DNA of 64,000 nt from Janthinobacterium rivuli (GCF_009208735.1 NZ_WFLJ01000003.1:124001-188000); one strand, 5' to 3'. Counted from the stretch's first letter, positions 36,661 through 48,089 are shown. Made by a program: numbers and translations. The notes: a model not told the origin generated them from the letters alone.

Positions 36661-37380
36661 ATGTCTTCTGATACCCCAGCAAACGGCCCGGCGCGGCCGA
36701 TGATGTATGATCCGACCGAACACCGCATCCGCAGTTTCGTGACCCGCGCGGGACGGCTTTCCGTGGCGCAGGCGCGCGCGCTCGAGACTCTGGGGCCGCA
36801 GTTCCTCGTGCCTTTCGCCAAGGAACCGATGGACTTCGAGCAGGTATTCGGCCGCAAGGCGCCCGTCATCCTGGAAATCGGTTTCGGCATGGGCGCGACG
36901 ACTGCGCATATCGCCAAAGCCATGCCGGAGAAGGATTTCATCGGCGTCGAAGTGCATACACCCGGTGTCGGCAGCCTGTTGAAGCTGATCGGCGAGGAGT
37001 CGCTGACGAATTTGCGCCTGCTGCAGCACGATGCGGTGGAAGTGCTCACGCACATGATTCCCGCCAATTCGCTGGCCGGTATCCACGTTTTCTTCCCCGA
37101 TCCATGGCACAAGGCACGCCATAACAAGCGCCGCCTGATCCAGTCGCCGTTCGTCAAGCAATTGACCGATCGCCTGGCGCCGGGCGGCTATCTGCATTGC
37201 GCCACCGACTGGGAAGATTACGCTGTGCAAATGCTGGACGTGCTCGGCGCCGAGCCGCAACTGCGCAACAGCGCCGACGCTTATGCGCCGCAACCGGCAT
37301 ATCGTCCGCTGACCAAGTTTGAAAACCGTGGCTTGAAGCTGGGCCATGGCGTATGGGATCTGGTGTTTATCAAGAAATAA
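36661..37380 (+). CDS. trmB: tRNA (guanine-N7-)-methyltransferase
   Basis: This SAM-dependent enzyme of 239 residues forms m7G at position 46 of tRNAs. Visible motifs are [18 protein letters not shown] (SAM-binding), [16 protein letters not shown] and the family-specific [18 protein letters not shown]. The C-terminal [19 protein letters not shown] block is also typical. It starts 53 bp after the tRNA-Gly gene and ends at a rho-independent terminator. Confidence 0.96.
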   Translation: MSSDTPANGPARPMMYDPTEHRIRSFVTRAGRLSVAQARALETLGPQFLVPFAKEPMDFEQVFGRKAPVILEIGFGMGATTAHIAKAMPEKDFIGVEVHTPGVGSLLKLIGEESLTNLRLLQHDAVEVLTHMIPANSLAGIHVFFPDPWHKARHNKRRLIQSPFVKQLTDRLAPGGYLHCATDWEDYAVQMLDVLGAEPQLRNSADAYAPQPAYRPLTKFENRGLKLGHGVWDLVFIKK

Positions 37381-37419
37381 CCTGGCGGTTTGCCCGTCTG
37401 TACCATTATCATGAGAACA

Positions 37420-37450
37420 AGCCTGCCGCGGTGACGCCGCAGGCTTTTTT
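37420..37450 (+). terminator. Terminator after trmB
   Basis: Stem AGCCTGC (37420-37426) with GCAGGCT (37439-37445) is followed by a run of T residues to 37450. It is a canonical intrinsic terminator. Confidence 0.85.
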
Positions 37451-37529
37451 CACGCCCACGCTATCGTGCGCTGGCTAGGCAAGGCGCGGGAATTGCGGTA
37501 GTCTTATCTTTTTTACATTGATTGATATT

Positions 37530-38549
37530 ATGTCCAAGAAAATACTCGTGACGGGCGCATCCGGTTTCATCGGTTCGCATACCTGTGTCGAATTGCTGGC
37601 TGCCGGCTTTGAGGTCGTCGCGGTGGATAATCTGTGCAATAGCGCGCGCGAAGCGATGGCGCGCGTGGAGCGCATCTCCGGCAAAAGCGTGCCCTTCTAT
37701 GTAGCGGACGTGCGCGACCGTGCGGCCATGGCTGCCGTCTTGCGCGAGCACGCCATCGATGCGGTGATCCATTTCGCGGGCTTGAAAGCCGTCGGCGAAT
37801 CCGTGGCCCAGCCGTTGATGTATATGGACAACAATGTGACGGGCACCGTGGCCCTGCTGGAAGTGCTGGCGGCGGCGAATGTGAAGCGTTTTGTCTTCAG
37901 CTCGTCAGCCACCGTGTATGGCGACCCGGAAGCCTTGCCGATCCTGGAATCGTCGCGCCTGTCCGTGACCAACCCCTACGGTCGCTCCAAGCTGATGGTC
38001 GAGCAGATCCTGGCCGACCTCGTGCACGCGGATGCGCAATGGCAAGTCGGCGTGCTGCGCTACTTCAATCCCGTGGGCGCGCATGCCAGCGGCTTGATCG
38101 GTGAGGATCCGGCCGGCATCCCGAACAACCTGATGCCCTTCATCGCCCAGGTGGCCGTGGGCCGCCGCGAGCGTCTGGCCGTCTTCGGCAACGACTACGC
38201 CACGCCCGACGGCACGGGCGTGCGCGACTACATCCACGTGGTCGACCTGGCGCTGGGCCATGTGGCCGCGTTGAACCGCCTGTTTGCCACCGAGGGCGGC
38301 TTTACCGTCAACCTGGGCACGGGCCACGGCTACAGCGTGCTCGATACCGTGCGCGCCTTCGAGGCCGCCAGCGGCCGCCAAGTCCCGTACGACATCGTGC
38401 CGCGCCGCCCCGGCGACATCGCCAGCTGCTACGCCTCGGCCGACAAGGCGAAGCAATTGCTGGGCTGGCAAGCGCAGAAAAACATTGACGACATGTGCCG
38501 CGACCACTGGCGCTGGCAGCACCAGAATCCGCAAGGCTACGCGGCGTAA
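37530..38549 (+). CDS. galE: UDP-glucose 4-epimerase
   Basis: This 339-residue short-chain dehydrogenase/reductase interconverts UDP-glucose and UDP-galactose for surface polysaccharide synthesis. The NAD motif is VTGASGFIGSHTCVELL at about residues 7-23. The catalytic Ser-Ser-Ala-Thr and the Y-x-x-x-K pair (NPYGRSKLMVE) are intact, and DYIHVVDLALGHVAAL is characteristic. The ATG at 37530 is chosen over an upstream TTG. Terminators lie on both sides, so it is transcribed alone. Confidence 0.95.
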   Translation: MSKKILVTGASGFIGSHTCVELLAAGFEVVAVDNLCNSAREAMARVERISGKSVPFYVADVRDRAAMAAVLREHAIDAVIHFAGLKAVGESVAQPLMYMDNNVTGTVALLEVLAAANVKRFVFSSSATVYGDPEALPILESSRLSVTNPYGRSKLMVEQILADLVHADAQWQVGVLRYFNPVGAHASGLIGEDPAGIPNNLMPFIAQVAVGRRERLAVFGNDYATPDGTGVRDYIHVVDLALGHVAALNRLFATEGGFTVNLGTGHGYSVLDTVRAFEAASGRQVPYDIVPRRPGDIASCYASADKAKQLLGWQAQKNIDDMCRDHWRWQHQNPQGYAA

Positions 38550-38565
38550 AAAAGTCCGCCAGATA

Positions 38566-38606
38566 CAAAAAATCCCGCTCACACGTCAGTGTGGCGGGAT
38601 TTTTTT
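38566..38606. terminator. Bidirectional terminator between galE and gdhA
   Basis: A long stem, AATCCCGC + CACAC paired with GTGTG + GCGGGATT around a short loop, has A residues on the left and seven T residues on the right. It can serve both the rightward galE transcript and leftward transcription from gdhA. Confidence 0.85.
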
Positions 38607-38744
38607 AGAGCGCCATTAAACCAATGGCGTCAAAGGTAGCAATGGCGCCTGAAAAATGTCGGGGGCTAGGCGCCGCCCCGAAGACAGTACGCCAGTACGG
38701 CGAGCGGCAGGCAACAACGCCCCAGGCATTTTCTCAGGCAGCCA

Positions 38745-40031
38745 TTATGGATACAGGCCGCGTACTTCGCGAGCTTGCAGGACACGGGTGCACGCCAGGA
38801 TGAAGGTGGCGGTACGCATCGACACTTTCTTCTCTTGCGACACTTGCCATACCGCGTCGAACGCTTCGCGCATGATGCGCGTCAGGCGGCTGTTGATTTC
38901 TTCTTCCGTCCAGAAGAAGCTCGAGAAGTTCTGTGCCCATTCGAAGTAGCTGACGGTCACGCCGCCGGCGTTGGCCAGCACGTCCGGCACGATCAGTACG
39001 CCACGGTCGGTCAGGATGTCGTCCGCTGCCGGCAGGGTCGGGCCGTTGGCGCCTTCCAGGATGATCTTGGCGCGGATGACTTGTGCGCGTTCTGCCGTGA
39101 TCTGCTGTTCCAGTGCGGCCGGGATCAGGATGTCGCAATCGATGCCCCAGAAATCTTCGCGCGGCACGAATGCCTCGGCGCCCGGGAAGCCTTCGACGCT
39201 GCCCACTTCGGCCACGTGTGCCAGCAATTGCGGGATGTTCAAGCCGCCGGCATGCACCACGGTGGTCTTGTGGTCTTGTACCGCGACCACTTTCGAGCCG
39301 GCTTCAGCGAACATGCGGGCAGCGACGCCGCCCACGTTGCCGAAACCTTGCACGATGACTTTCGCGCCTTCGAGCGACATGCCGACCTTGGCGGCCGCAT
39401 CGCAACCGACGACGAACACGCCGCGGCCCGTCGCATCGCGGCGACCCAGGCTGCCGCCCAGCGAGATCGGTTTGCCCGTCACCACGCCGGTCGACATATT
39501 GCCGCCGATCATGGCGTAGCTGTCCATCATCCACGCCATCACTTGCTCATTCGTGTTGACGTCCGGCGCCGGGATATCCTTGTTCGGTCCGATGATCATG
39601 CTGATCTCGCTCGTGTAGCGGCGGGTCAGGCGTTGCAGTTCGTTGCGCGACAAGGTCTTCGGATCGACACGGATACCGCCCTTGGCGCCGCCGTATGGCA
39701 CGTTGACGGCCGCATTCTTGACCGTCATCCAGGCCGACAGGGCCATCACTTCCGACAGGGTCACGTCCTGGTGGAAGCGCACGCCGCCCTTGCCCGGACC
39801 GCGCGACAGGTTGTGCTGCACGCGGTAGCCTTCGTAGTGGGCAATGGTGCCATCATCGCGCTCGATAGGCACGTCGACCGTCAGAATGCGCTTTGGACGC
39901 TTCAGCGTTTCCACCCAGCGCGACAGGTTGCCCAGGTACGGCGTAACGCGGTCGATCTGCTCGAGGTAGACGCCCCATGGGCCCAGGTCTTCAGGATTGA
40001 GGTAGGAAGGAAGTGCGTGCTTGCTGGTCAT
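38745..40031 (-). CDS. gdhA: Glutamate dehydrogenase (Glu/Leu/Phe/Val dehydrogenase family)
   Basis: This 428-residue enzyme interconverts glutamate and 2-oxoglutarate plus ammonia. The catalytic lysine region [30 protein letters not shown] and the [11 protein letters not shown] segment are clear. A Rossmann domain follows with [14 protein letters not shown]. The length and N-terminus ([17 protein letters not shown]) match the hexameric catabolic-type bacterial enzymes. AGGAG precedes the ATG. A LysR gene lies upstream on the same strand, and a LysR-type palindrome sits between them. Confidence 0.93.
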   Translation of the reverse strand: MTSKHALPSYLNPEDLGPWGVYLEQIDRVTPYLGNLSRWVETLKRPKRILTVDVPIERDDGTIAHYEGYRVQHNLSRGPGKGGVRFHQDVTLSEVMALSAWMTVKNAAVNVPYGGAKGGIRVDPKTLSRNELQRLTRRYTSEISMIIGPNKDIPAPDVNTNEQVMAWMMDSYAMIGGNMSTGVVTGKPISLGGSLGRRDATGRGVFVVGCDAAAKVGMSLEGAKVIVQGFGNVGGVAARMFAEAGSKVVAVQDHKTTVVHAGGLNIPQLLAHVAEVGSVEGFPGAEAFVPREDFWGIDCDILIPAALEQQITAERAQVIRAKIILEGANGPTLPAADDILTDRGVLIVPDVLANAGGVTVSYFEWAQNFSSFFWTEEEINSRLTRIMREAFDAVWQVSQEKKVSMRTATFILACTRVLQAREVRGLYP

Positions 40032-40153
40032 GCTTGATAAGCTCCTGACAATACGAATACGTTAGAGGCACAGCCGAGATGCAGCTGCGCGCAGCGGAAC
40101 CGCATCGTAGGCGATAGCCTCATGCCCCGGCCAATGCTTTGTGCGCATCCGGT

Positions 40154-40170
40154 TATGCATTTATTGCATA
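40154..40170. promoter_or_regulatory. LysR-type T-N11-A palindrome upstream of gdhA
   Basis: TATGCA-TTTAT-TGCATA is a perfect dyad with 6-bp arms and meets the T-N11-A rule. It lies about 125 bp before the gdhA start and 23 bp after the stop of the co-directional LysR gene. Binding by that LysR protein is inferred. Confidence 0.45.
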
Positions 40171-40192
40171 GTTGTATTGCCAGGATTGCCAG

Positions 40193-41170
40193 TCAGGACT
40201 GGGTGGCCTCGACGGCGCGTTTGCGGCGCTTGCCGGCGCGCGGCTTGCCATCCTGCGCCTGCACCAGGTATTGCCACAGGCTTTCGACGATCTGCTTGCC
40301 GGGCCGCAGGCTGGACGGGCGTTCGCGGTACAGCCGGATTTCCAGCTCGATTTCCCAGCCCGGCGCGCCGCCGTCGGCGCGCGCCAGATGCTTGTATTTG
40401 ACGTCGCGCATGACGGCCGATTCAGGCAGGAAGGCGATGCCGCGCCCTTCCAGCGCCATCATCTTCAAACCTTCGGCCATGTCCGTTTCGTAGCAGGTCT
40501 CGAGGAAGAGCGGGACCTTGGCGTCGGCCACCAGCAACTCCACCATGCGTCCCAGGTAGGCGTTGCTGGTGTAGGAAAGGAAGGGCAGCGGCTCCTTGGC
40601 GCTGCCGGGCAGGACGAAGTCGGGTACCTTGTCCTGGCCGCAGCGCGCATACGCGCGCAGGGTTTCGCGCCCCATCACCAGCATGTCGTAGCGGCCCGGA
40701 TCCAGCTGCACCGGCTGGCGCGGATGGTGGTAGCACAGCAGCAGGTCGCAGCCGCCGTCGACCAGCTGCAGCACGGCGTCGTGCACGTTCAGCGCCATCA
40801 GGCGGCTGTTGATCGGCGCAAAACCTTCTTCCAGCGCCGTCAGCCATTTCGGCATGAAGGTCAGCGACAGGGTATGCGGCACGGCGAAGTCGACGCTCGT
40901 TTGCGTGGCCGCGCGCTTGCCGCGCAACAGGGCGCGCACGCCGTTGATCTGCCCCAGCATTTCCAGCGCCTGTTCGTAGAACACGGCGCCGGCCGGCGTC
41001 AGGCGTGTGGGATACGAGGTGCGGTCGACCAGGTCGATGCCGAGCCAGTTTTCCAGCGACTGGATGCGCCGCGAGAAGGCCGGCTGGGTCACGTGGCGCA
41101 GGGCCGCGGAACGGCTGAAGTTATGCGTTTCAGCGAGCGAAATGAAGTCTTCCAGCCATTTGGTTTCCAT
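40193..41170 (-). CDS. LysR-family regulator, HypT-like
   Basis: This 325-residue LysR-type regulator has the N-terminal block METKWLEDFISLAETHNFSRSAALRHVTQPAFSRRIQSLE, which closely follows that of E. coli HypT (YjiE), the hypochlorite-responsive activator. The effector domain also shares the HTLSLTFMPKWL and LPFLSYTSNAYLGRMVE patterns. The C-terminus ends in a basic tail (KPRAGKRRKRAVEATQS). It precedes gdhA on the same strand and is a plausible regulator of it. Whether it senses hypochlorite is unknown; the similarity suggests a subfamily, not the ligand. Confidence 0.82.
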   Translation of the reverse strand: METKWLEDFISLAETHNFSRSAALRHVTQPAFSRRIQSLENWLGIDLVDRTSYPTRLTPAGAVFYEQALEMLGQINGVRALLRGKRAATQTSVDFAVPHTLSLTFMPKWLTALEEGFAPINSRLMALNVHDAVLQLVDGGCDLLLCYHHPRQPVQLDPGRYDMLVMGRETLRAYARCGQDKVPDFVLPGSAKEPLPFLSYTSNAYLGRMVELLVADAKVPLFLETCYETDMAEGLKMMALEGRGIAFLPESAVMRDVKYKHLARADGGAPGWEIELEIRLYRERPSSLRPGKQIVESLWQYLVQAQDGKPRAGKRRKRAVEATQS

Positions 41171-41214
41171 CGCGGCAGCGTTCCGTTATCAAGGACAAGG
41201 GCAAAGTGAAGTGC

Positions 41215-41708
41215 TCAGGGCGTAGCGGATGATGCCGCCGGCTGGTACAGCGATGCCGGCAGGCCGAAGAAGGAGGGCGGACCCAGGGTCGTGCCATCGA
41301 GCGATCCGCCCGCGTTCAAGGCTTTGTTGATGGCCGACAGCAAGGAGCTGCGGCTGGCCAGGTTTTGTATCAGCGCGCGCGGGCCGTTGTGGAAGGTGTG
41401 CTGGGCGATATTCGCGGCGACGACAAAGATCGGCTCGCGGCGCAAGGGAAACTCCACCCACTCGCCATCCTCGTCCTGCGCGCGGAAGGTATCGGGCAGG
41501 GTCATGTTTTCGGCGCCGGGCAGGTGCGACGCCAGCACCAGGCCGAAGGCCTCCGGCACCACGTCGGCCAGGCGGCGCACGGTGAGATCGTCCTGCACCA
41601 GTAACCGTACTTGCGCTTCCACCGCGTCTTCGGCGTCGGGCTGGGCGCCGAGAATTTTCACGGCCTGATAGATCAGGTCGGACGAGAGTGCTTCCATCAA
41701 ATCTTCCA

Positions 41709-41709
<1 letters not shown>
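41215..41709 (-). CDS. Unknown protein coupled to recQ
   Basis: I do not recognise this 164-residue protein. It is acidic in its first half (MEDLMEALSSDLIYQAVKIL...DAEDAVEAQVRLL), with no signal peptide, membrane segment or cysteine motif. A short conserved-looking core reads TFRAQDEDGEWVEFPLRREPIFVVAANI. The ATG at 41709 shares one base with the recQ stop codon (TGATG), so translation is coupled to recQ. An internal ATG at 41697 is an alternative start. Coupling to a DNA helicase hints at a DNA-related role, but nothing in the sequence shows it. Confidence 0.6.
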
Positions 41710-43532
<1,823 letters not shown>

Positions 43533-43538
43533 AGTGCC

Positions 43539-44384
43539 TTATTCTGCCCAAACAACCCAGCCGTAGTGGGCGCTTGCCAGGACCAGCAAGCCGAACACAA
43601 TGCGGTACCAGGCAAAAAACGTGAAGTCGTGCGAGCTGATGTAGCGCAGCAGCCAGCGCACGCACAGGAAGGCGGAAATGAAGGCGGCCACGGTGCCCAG
43701 GCCGAACAGGGGCACGTCGGTGGCCGACAGGATGTCGCGCGCTTTGTACAGCGAGTAGAGGGTGGCCGCGAACAAGGTCGGGATGGCCAGGAAGAACGAG
43801 AATTCGGTGGCCGTCTTGCGCGACAGACCCAGCAGCATGCCGCCGATGATGGTCGAGCCGGAACGGCTGGTGCCGGGAATCAGCGCGAACGCCTGCGCGC
43901 AGCCCACCTTCAGGGCGTCGAACGGCGTCATTTCATCGACCGAGTTGACGCGCACGGTGACCGGGTTGGTGCGCGCGCGGCGCTCCACCAGCAAGATGAT
44001 GATGCCGCCGATGATGAAGGCCATGGCGACCGGTACTGGCTTGAACAGCGCATGCTTGATCATCTTGCCGATGGCCAGGCCGATGATGGCCAGTGGCAGG
44101 AAGGCGATGGCCACGTTCAGCACGAACTTGCGCGATGTGACCTCGGTGCCGAAGGTGGACAGCACGCCGCCGATGCGCTGGCGGTATTCCCAGCACACGG
44201 CCAGAATGGCGCCCGCCTGGATGGCGATTTCAAATACCCCCATGATTTCTTTCGAGACATCCTTGGTAAAGTCGAGCAGGCTGCCGGCCAGGATTAAGTG
44301 CCCCGTGGACGAAATCGGCAAAAATTCGGTAAAACCTTCGACCAGCCCCATGATGATGGCTTTTAGCGCAAGAATGAGATCCAT
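43539..44384 (-). CDS. uppP: Undecaprenyl-diphosphatase
   Basis: This integral membrane phosphatase of 281 residues recycles undecaprenyl pyrophosphate, the lipid carrier of peptidoglycan and O-antigen units; overexpression of the family gives bacitracin resistance. The two signature blocks [17 protein letters not shown] and [17 protein letters not shown] are intact. The start at 44384 ([17 protein letters not shown]) is the family's usual N-terminus. About eight hydrophobic segments are visible. It lies 6 bp upstream of recQ on the same strand. Confidence 0.95.
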   Translation of the reverse strand: MDLILALKAIIMGLVEGFTEFLPISSTGHLILAGSLLDFTKDVSKEIMGVFEIAIQAGAILAVCWEYRQRIGGVLSTFGTEVTSRKFVLNVAIAFLPLAIIGLAIGKMIKHALFKPVPVAMAFIIGGIIILLVERRARTNPVTVRVNSVDEMTPFDALKVGCAQAFALIPGTSRSGSTIIGGMLLGLSRKTATEFSFFLAIPTLFAATLYSLYKARDILSATDVPLFGLGTVAAFISAFLCVRWLLRYISSHDFTFFAWYRIVFGLLVLASAHYGWVVWAE

Positions 44385-44552
44385 AGATGTATAAAAGGGT
44401 ATAAGTACGGGTATAAGTGACAGGATGGGGTGACCGCGTGGCGCCAGCAATGTGCGCGGGGTCGAAGCTTACCATGCCGCAGGCCCGCGGACCTTATTTG
44501 GGCGCAGTTGGGCGGCGCTTTTTTAGCGCCGTCCGCCAGGCAGGAGGAGGGA

Positions 44553-45701
44553 TCAGGATACTTGTTTTGCCGGCGCCACCAGGCGCGCGCTGGCCGCCAC
44601 CAGCAGCAGGGCGGCGCCCAGCAGGGCGAAGGCGATATTCAGGCTGGTGGCGTGGGCGACGAAGCCGATCACGGCCGGGCCGGCCAGGATGCCCGCGTAG
44701 CCGATGGTGGTGATGGCCGCCACCGCCAGGCTGGCCGGCATGGCGTGTTGCTGGCCGGCCGCCGTGAACAGGATGGGCACGATGTTCGCCGCGCCCAGGC
44801 CGATCAGCACGAAGCCGGCCATGGCCAGGCTGGCGTGCGGCGCCAGCACGGCCAGGAAGAAGCCTGCCGCCGCACACAAGCCGCCGAAGGTAAGCACACG
44901 CTTGCCGCCAAAGCGGCTGACCACCTTGTCACCCGTGAAGCGGCCCACCGTCATGGCGATGGCGAAGGCGGCGTAGCCGAGGCCGCCCTTGGCTTCTGCC
45001 ACGCCGCGCGTGGTGGTGAGGAACAGGGCGCTCCAGTCGAGGATGGCGCCCTCGGCCAGGAAAACGATAAAGCACAACAGGCCGATGAAAATGACGGCGC
45101 CATGCGGCATGACGAACAGCGGCGTCTTTTCGCCGGAGGCGGACGCGGTCGGCAACAGATGGCCTTGGGCGGCGCCCAGCACGCCGCACAGCAGCAGCAT
45201 CACGACCACGCAGGACCAGGCCGGCGTCAGGCCCAGCCACAGCAGCAAAGCCATGCAAGCCGCGCCGGCAAAGCCGCCCACGCTGAACAGCGCATGAAAG
45301 CCCGACATCATGGCGCCGCCGTTGGCCTTTTCGATGATCACGGCCTGGATGTTGATGGCCACGTCAAACGTGCCCATGGCCGCGCCGAACACCAGCAGCA
45401 CCAGGCCCAGCTGTAGCGGCGTGGCCGCCAGCGCCAGGCCGGGCAGCACGGCTGTCAGCAGCAGGCCGGCGCCGACGATGACCTTGCGGCAGCCGAAGCG
45501 TGCCGTGAGCATGCCCGTAAACGGCATCGCGCACAGCGAACCGGCGCCCAGGCACAGCAGCAAAATGCCGAGGGTGGCTTCATCGAGGCCCAGGCGCGAC
45601 TTGGCGTAGGGAACCAAGGGTGCCCAGGCGGCCATGCCGAGGCCGGCGGCGAAGAAGACCAGGCGCGTGGCGCGTTGTTGCAGGGTGCCGGTGAGATGCA
45701 T
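44553..45701 (-). CDS. Major facilitator superfamily transporter
   Basis: This MFS permease of 382 residues has about twelve transmembrane segments. Segment 1 reads RLVFFAAGLGMAAWAPLVPYAKSRLGL, and a motif-A-like GMLTARFGCRKVIV follows segment 2. It resembles the YbjJ/FucP-like group, of uncertain substrate. An upstream TTG at 45716 could add five residues; the ATG at 45701 is preferred, though neither has a clear Shine-Dalgarno. It follows the DeoR-type regulator gene on the same strand, with about 30 bp between them. A sugar or related metabolite is the likely cargo. Confidence 0.78.
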   Translation of the reverse strand: MHLTGTLQQRATRLVFFAAGLGMAAWAPLVPYAKSRLGLDEATLGILLLCLGAGSLCAMPFTGMLTARFGCRKVIVGAGLLLTAVLPGLALAATPLQLGLVLLVFGAAMGTFDVAINIQAVIIEKANGGAMMSGFHALFSVGGFAGAACMALLLWLGLTPAWSCVVVMLLLCGVLGAAQGHLLPTASASGEKTPLFVMPHGAVIFIGLLCFIVFLAEGAILDWSALFLTTTRGVAEAKGGLGYAAFAIAMTVGRFTGDKVVSRFGGKRVLTFGGLCAAAGFFLAVLAPHASLAMAGFVLIGLGAANIVPILFTAAGQQHAMPASLAVAAITTIGYAGILAGPAVIGFVAHATSLNIAFALLGAALLLVAASARLVAPAKQVS

Positions 45702-45734
45702 GGGGAAACTTTTCAAAGGTGGGGGTGGATAACA

Positions 45735-46505
45735 TCAGGCGTGGGCGCGCAGCACTTGCACGCCCAGCCGTTCAAAGGCGGCCACGTGGGCCGCATCGGC
45801 ATCGGCTTCCAGCACCAGGTGCTGCAGCAAGCCCGTGGCCAGCACGCCGAAGGGCGCGGCCGTGCCCAGCTTGTCGCTGGTAACGGCCACGACCACGGCC
45901 TTGCTGGCGCCGGCGATGCTGCGCTTGAACTCGGCCTCGTCGTAGTTGAACGCCGTCACGCCCGCGTCCGCATCGGCGCCGCAGGCGCCCAGGAAGCACA
46001 GGTCGGGATGCATGCGCTCGACCGTGCGCAAGGCCTGCGGGCCCAGGCTGGCGCCGGCGCGCCGGTCGACCCTGCCACCGGCCATGATCAGCTCGATTTC
46101 CGGGCGCTCCATCAGCGCCATGGCGATCGCGGGGGCATTGGTGATGATAGTGAGCGCTAACTCTGGCAGGGCGCTGGCGATGGCCAGATTGGTCGAGCCC
46201 GCATCGAGAAACAGCACCTGGCCAGCGCGTACGAGTGACACGGCGGCCTGCGCCAGGCGCGCCTTGCGTTCCGGCGCTTCCTGTTTGCGCTGCGTCAAGG
46301 TGCCGCCGTCCGGGGCCAGCGGCAGGGCGCCGCCATACACGCGCTGGCACAGGCCGGCCGCCGCCATCTCGCGCAGGTCGCGCCGTATCGTATCTTCGGA
46401 CACGTCGAGCTGGCGCGCCAGGTCCAGCGCCAGCACCCTGCCATCGGCGTGCAATTGTTGCTGGATCAGCGCGTGGCGTTGTTTGAGGAGCAGGGTAGCG
46501 GACAT
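45735..46505 (-). CDS. DeoR/GlpR-family regulator
   Basis: This repressor of 256 residues has the DeoR-type winged helix (RHALIQQQLHADGRVLALDLARQLDVSEDTIRRDLREMAAAGLCQRVYGGAL) and a C-terminal sugar-phosphate-binding domain (FLDAGSTNLAIASAL, TITNAPAIAMALM, GACGADADAGVTAFNYDEAEFKRSI). The start at 46505 is the family's usual one; the upstream in-frame ATG adds an unrelated stretch. It precedes an MFS transporter, so it probably responds to a phosphorylated sugar derived from that transporter's cargo. Phased GTGCA repeats lie in its own promoter region. Confidence 0.87.
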   Translation of the reverse strand: MSATLLLKQRHALIQQQLHADGRVLALDLARQLDVSEDTIRRDLREMAAAGLCQRVYGGALPLAPDGGTLTQRKQEAPERKARLAQAAVSLVRAGQVLFLDAGSTNLAIASALPELALTIITNAPAIAMALMERPEIELIMAGGRVDRRAGASLGPQALRTVERMHPDLCFLGACGADADAGVTAFNYDEAEFKRSIAGASKAVVVAVTSDKLGTAAPFGVLATGLLQHLVLEADADAAHVAAFERLGVQVLRAHA

Positions 46506-46519
46506 GTTGAACTTATAAA

Positions 46520-46555
46520 CGTGCAGGAATGTGCATAAATATACGCAAACGTGCA
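46520..46555. promoter_or_regulatory. Phased GTGCA repeats upstream of the DeoR-type gene
   Basis: GTGCA occurs at 46521-46525, 46531-46535 and 46551-46555, with a degenerate TACGCA at 46542-46547. The spacings are 10 and 20 bp, which puts the repeats on one face of the helix. They start 16 bp before the gene, so they are candidate binding sites for autoregulation. Confidence 0.45.
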
Positions 46556-46734
46556 AAATCCGTCAACGTTTACCTGAGGTCGGCATCGTGCTCAGGATCG
46601 ACGCGGTCAGGGACTGCCTACCGTATCCCTGTTGCAAATGAATTTGCAAAAAAGATAAATTTACGTTTATGCTCATCGCCGATATCTTGATGCACCTTGG
46701 TGTTTGCTGGCCGAGGAATGAGGGAAATAGACGG

Positions 46735-47718
46735 ATGAGTGACATTAAACTTTTCAAGTTGGCCCATGGCCAAGCCCAGGAATTGCAAGGCAGCGCATCG
46801 GACCTGGAAAAACCATTGCAGACCTTGATCGAGGCAAATCTCGATACTTTGCTGAGTATCCGTTTCCTGGCGAGCGAGTATTCGACCGGCAAGACGCATG
46901 CCGGCCGCATCGATTCGCTTGGATTGGATGAGAACAATTGCCCGGTCATCCTTGAGTACAAACGGTCCGTTGGTGAAAATGTCATCAATCAAGGCTTGTA
47001 CTATCTGGACTGGTTGATGGACCATCAGGCCGACTTTAAGCTGCTGGTTCTCGACAAGTTGGGCAAGCTGGCATCGGAGGCCATCGATTGGAGTGCGCCG
47101 CGGGTGATTTGCATTGCGGCTGACTTTACCAAGTTCGATAGTCATGCCGTTCAGCAGATAGGCCGGACGATCGAACTGATCCGCTATCGCCGATTTGCGG
47201 AGGATTTACTTCTTCTTGAGTCCGCAAGCACCGGCATGGATCCCGCAACAAGGAAAGGCCCCGCCAAGCGTCAGACGTCGGCACCAGCCAGGTTGGAAGC
47301 AATGGTAGTTGTACCCGCCGATGGGGGCGCGAACAAGCCGACGGGACCAGACAAGGCATTCGTGGAAGTGCTGGCAGGTCTTTCGGAGCCCATGCGTCAG
47401 TTGTTGGCCTCGCTGGAGGATTACACGATGTCGCTGGGGGATGATGTTGAACGTAAGGAGCTCCGCTTGTACCTGGCGTTCAAGCGGCTGAAGAACTTTG
47501 CGACAGTGGTGATACACAAGAAGAACTGCCTCGTGCTGTACTTGCACATCGACCCGGCCCCCGTATTGCACGTCCTGCCAAAATCGCGCGACGTGACCGC
47601 GATCGGGCATTGGGGCACGGGTAACCTGGAGATCAGCATCAGCACGCTCGCGGAACTGGATGCGGCAAAGCCATTCATTTTTGCCGCGTATGCAGGTCAG
47701 CGGGACGTGAAAGCGTAA
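46735..47718 (+). CDS. PD-(D/E)xK nuclease-like protein with DUF5655 tail
   Basis: This 327-residue protein's N-terminal half looks like a restriction-endonuclease fold of the NucS/DUF91 type. Asp60 in GRIDSLGLD, followed by Glu74-x-Lys76 in VILEYK, forms a D-x13-ExK catalytic pattern; a conserved Glu in LIEANLDTLLSIRFL precedes it. The C-terminal third (from about residue 215) resembles DUF5655 (LRLYLAFKRLKNFATVVIHKKNCLVLYLHID). The start at 46735 gives MSDIKLFKLA; the frame is open upstream without support. Its GC is lower than its neighbours', hinting at transfer. Function is unknown: DNA repair, defence or RNA processing are all possible. It stands alone. Confidence 0.7.
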   Translation: MSDIKLFKLAHGQAQELQGSASDLEKPLQTLIEANLDTLLSIRFLASEYSTGKTHAGRIDSLGLDENNCPVILEYKRSVGENVINQGLYYLDWLMDHQADFKLLVLDKLGKLASEAIDWSAPRVICIAADFTKFDSHAVQQIGRTIELIRYRRFAEDLLLLESASTGMDPATRKGPAKRQTSAPARLEAMVVVPADGGANKPTGPDKAFVEVLAGLSEPMRQLLASLEDYTMSLGDDVERKELRLYLAFKRLKNFATVVIHKKNCLVLYLHIDPAPVLHVLPKSRDVTAIGHWGTGNLEISISTLAELDAAKPFIFAAYAGQRDVKA

Positions 47719-47740
47719 GCGATGGCGACCGGTGCGCGTA

Positions 47741-48019
47741 TCAGTGCTCTGGTGCCGTGGCCAGTTCCAACTGGTTCAGCCAGCGCACCGCATGTTCGCG
47801 GTTGTCGCCGCACATGTCCTCGGATGGCTGCAAGCCGCCGCAAAACGCGGGCCGCTCGGGCTGGCCAAAGATCTTGCAACGGTTGTCGTCGGCCAGCTGC
47901 ACGCAGCGCACGCCCGCAGGTTTGCCATCCGGCATCCCAGGAATCGGGCTGGTGATGGACGGTGCGGTGCAGCAGGCGCCACAGGATGGGCGGCATGCCA
48001 GGGTGGCGGATGGTGACAT
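47741..48019 (-). CDS. YkgJ-family cysteine-cluster protein
   Basis: This small protein of 92 residues has a YkgJ/CxxCxxCC-type metal-binding signature. CRPSCGACC is near the N-terminus, a central [15 protein letters not shown] follows, and then [15 protein letters not shown]. The cysteines probably hold zinc or an iron-sulfur cluster. The function of the family is not established; it is often annotated only as a zinc- or iron-chelating domain. The ATG lacks a good Shine-Dalgarno. It is convergent with the nuclease-like gene, with 22 bp between the stops. Confidence 0.78.
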   Translation of the reverse strand: MSPSATLACRPSCGACCTAPSITSPIPGMPDGKPAGVRCVQLADDNRCKIFGQPERPAFCGGLQPSEDMCGDNREHAVRWLNQLELATAPEH

Positions 48020-48089
48020 GGGAGTTCAGGCGGGCGGGTGAGGAGCCGACAGTATAGCAAGCCGGCTCCCGTGCGTCGCCAGGGCGCGT

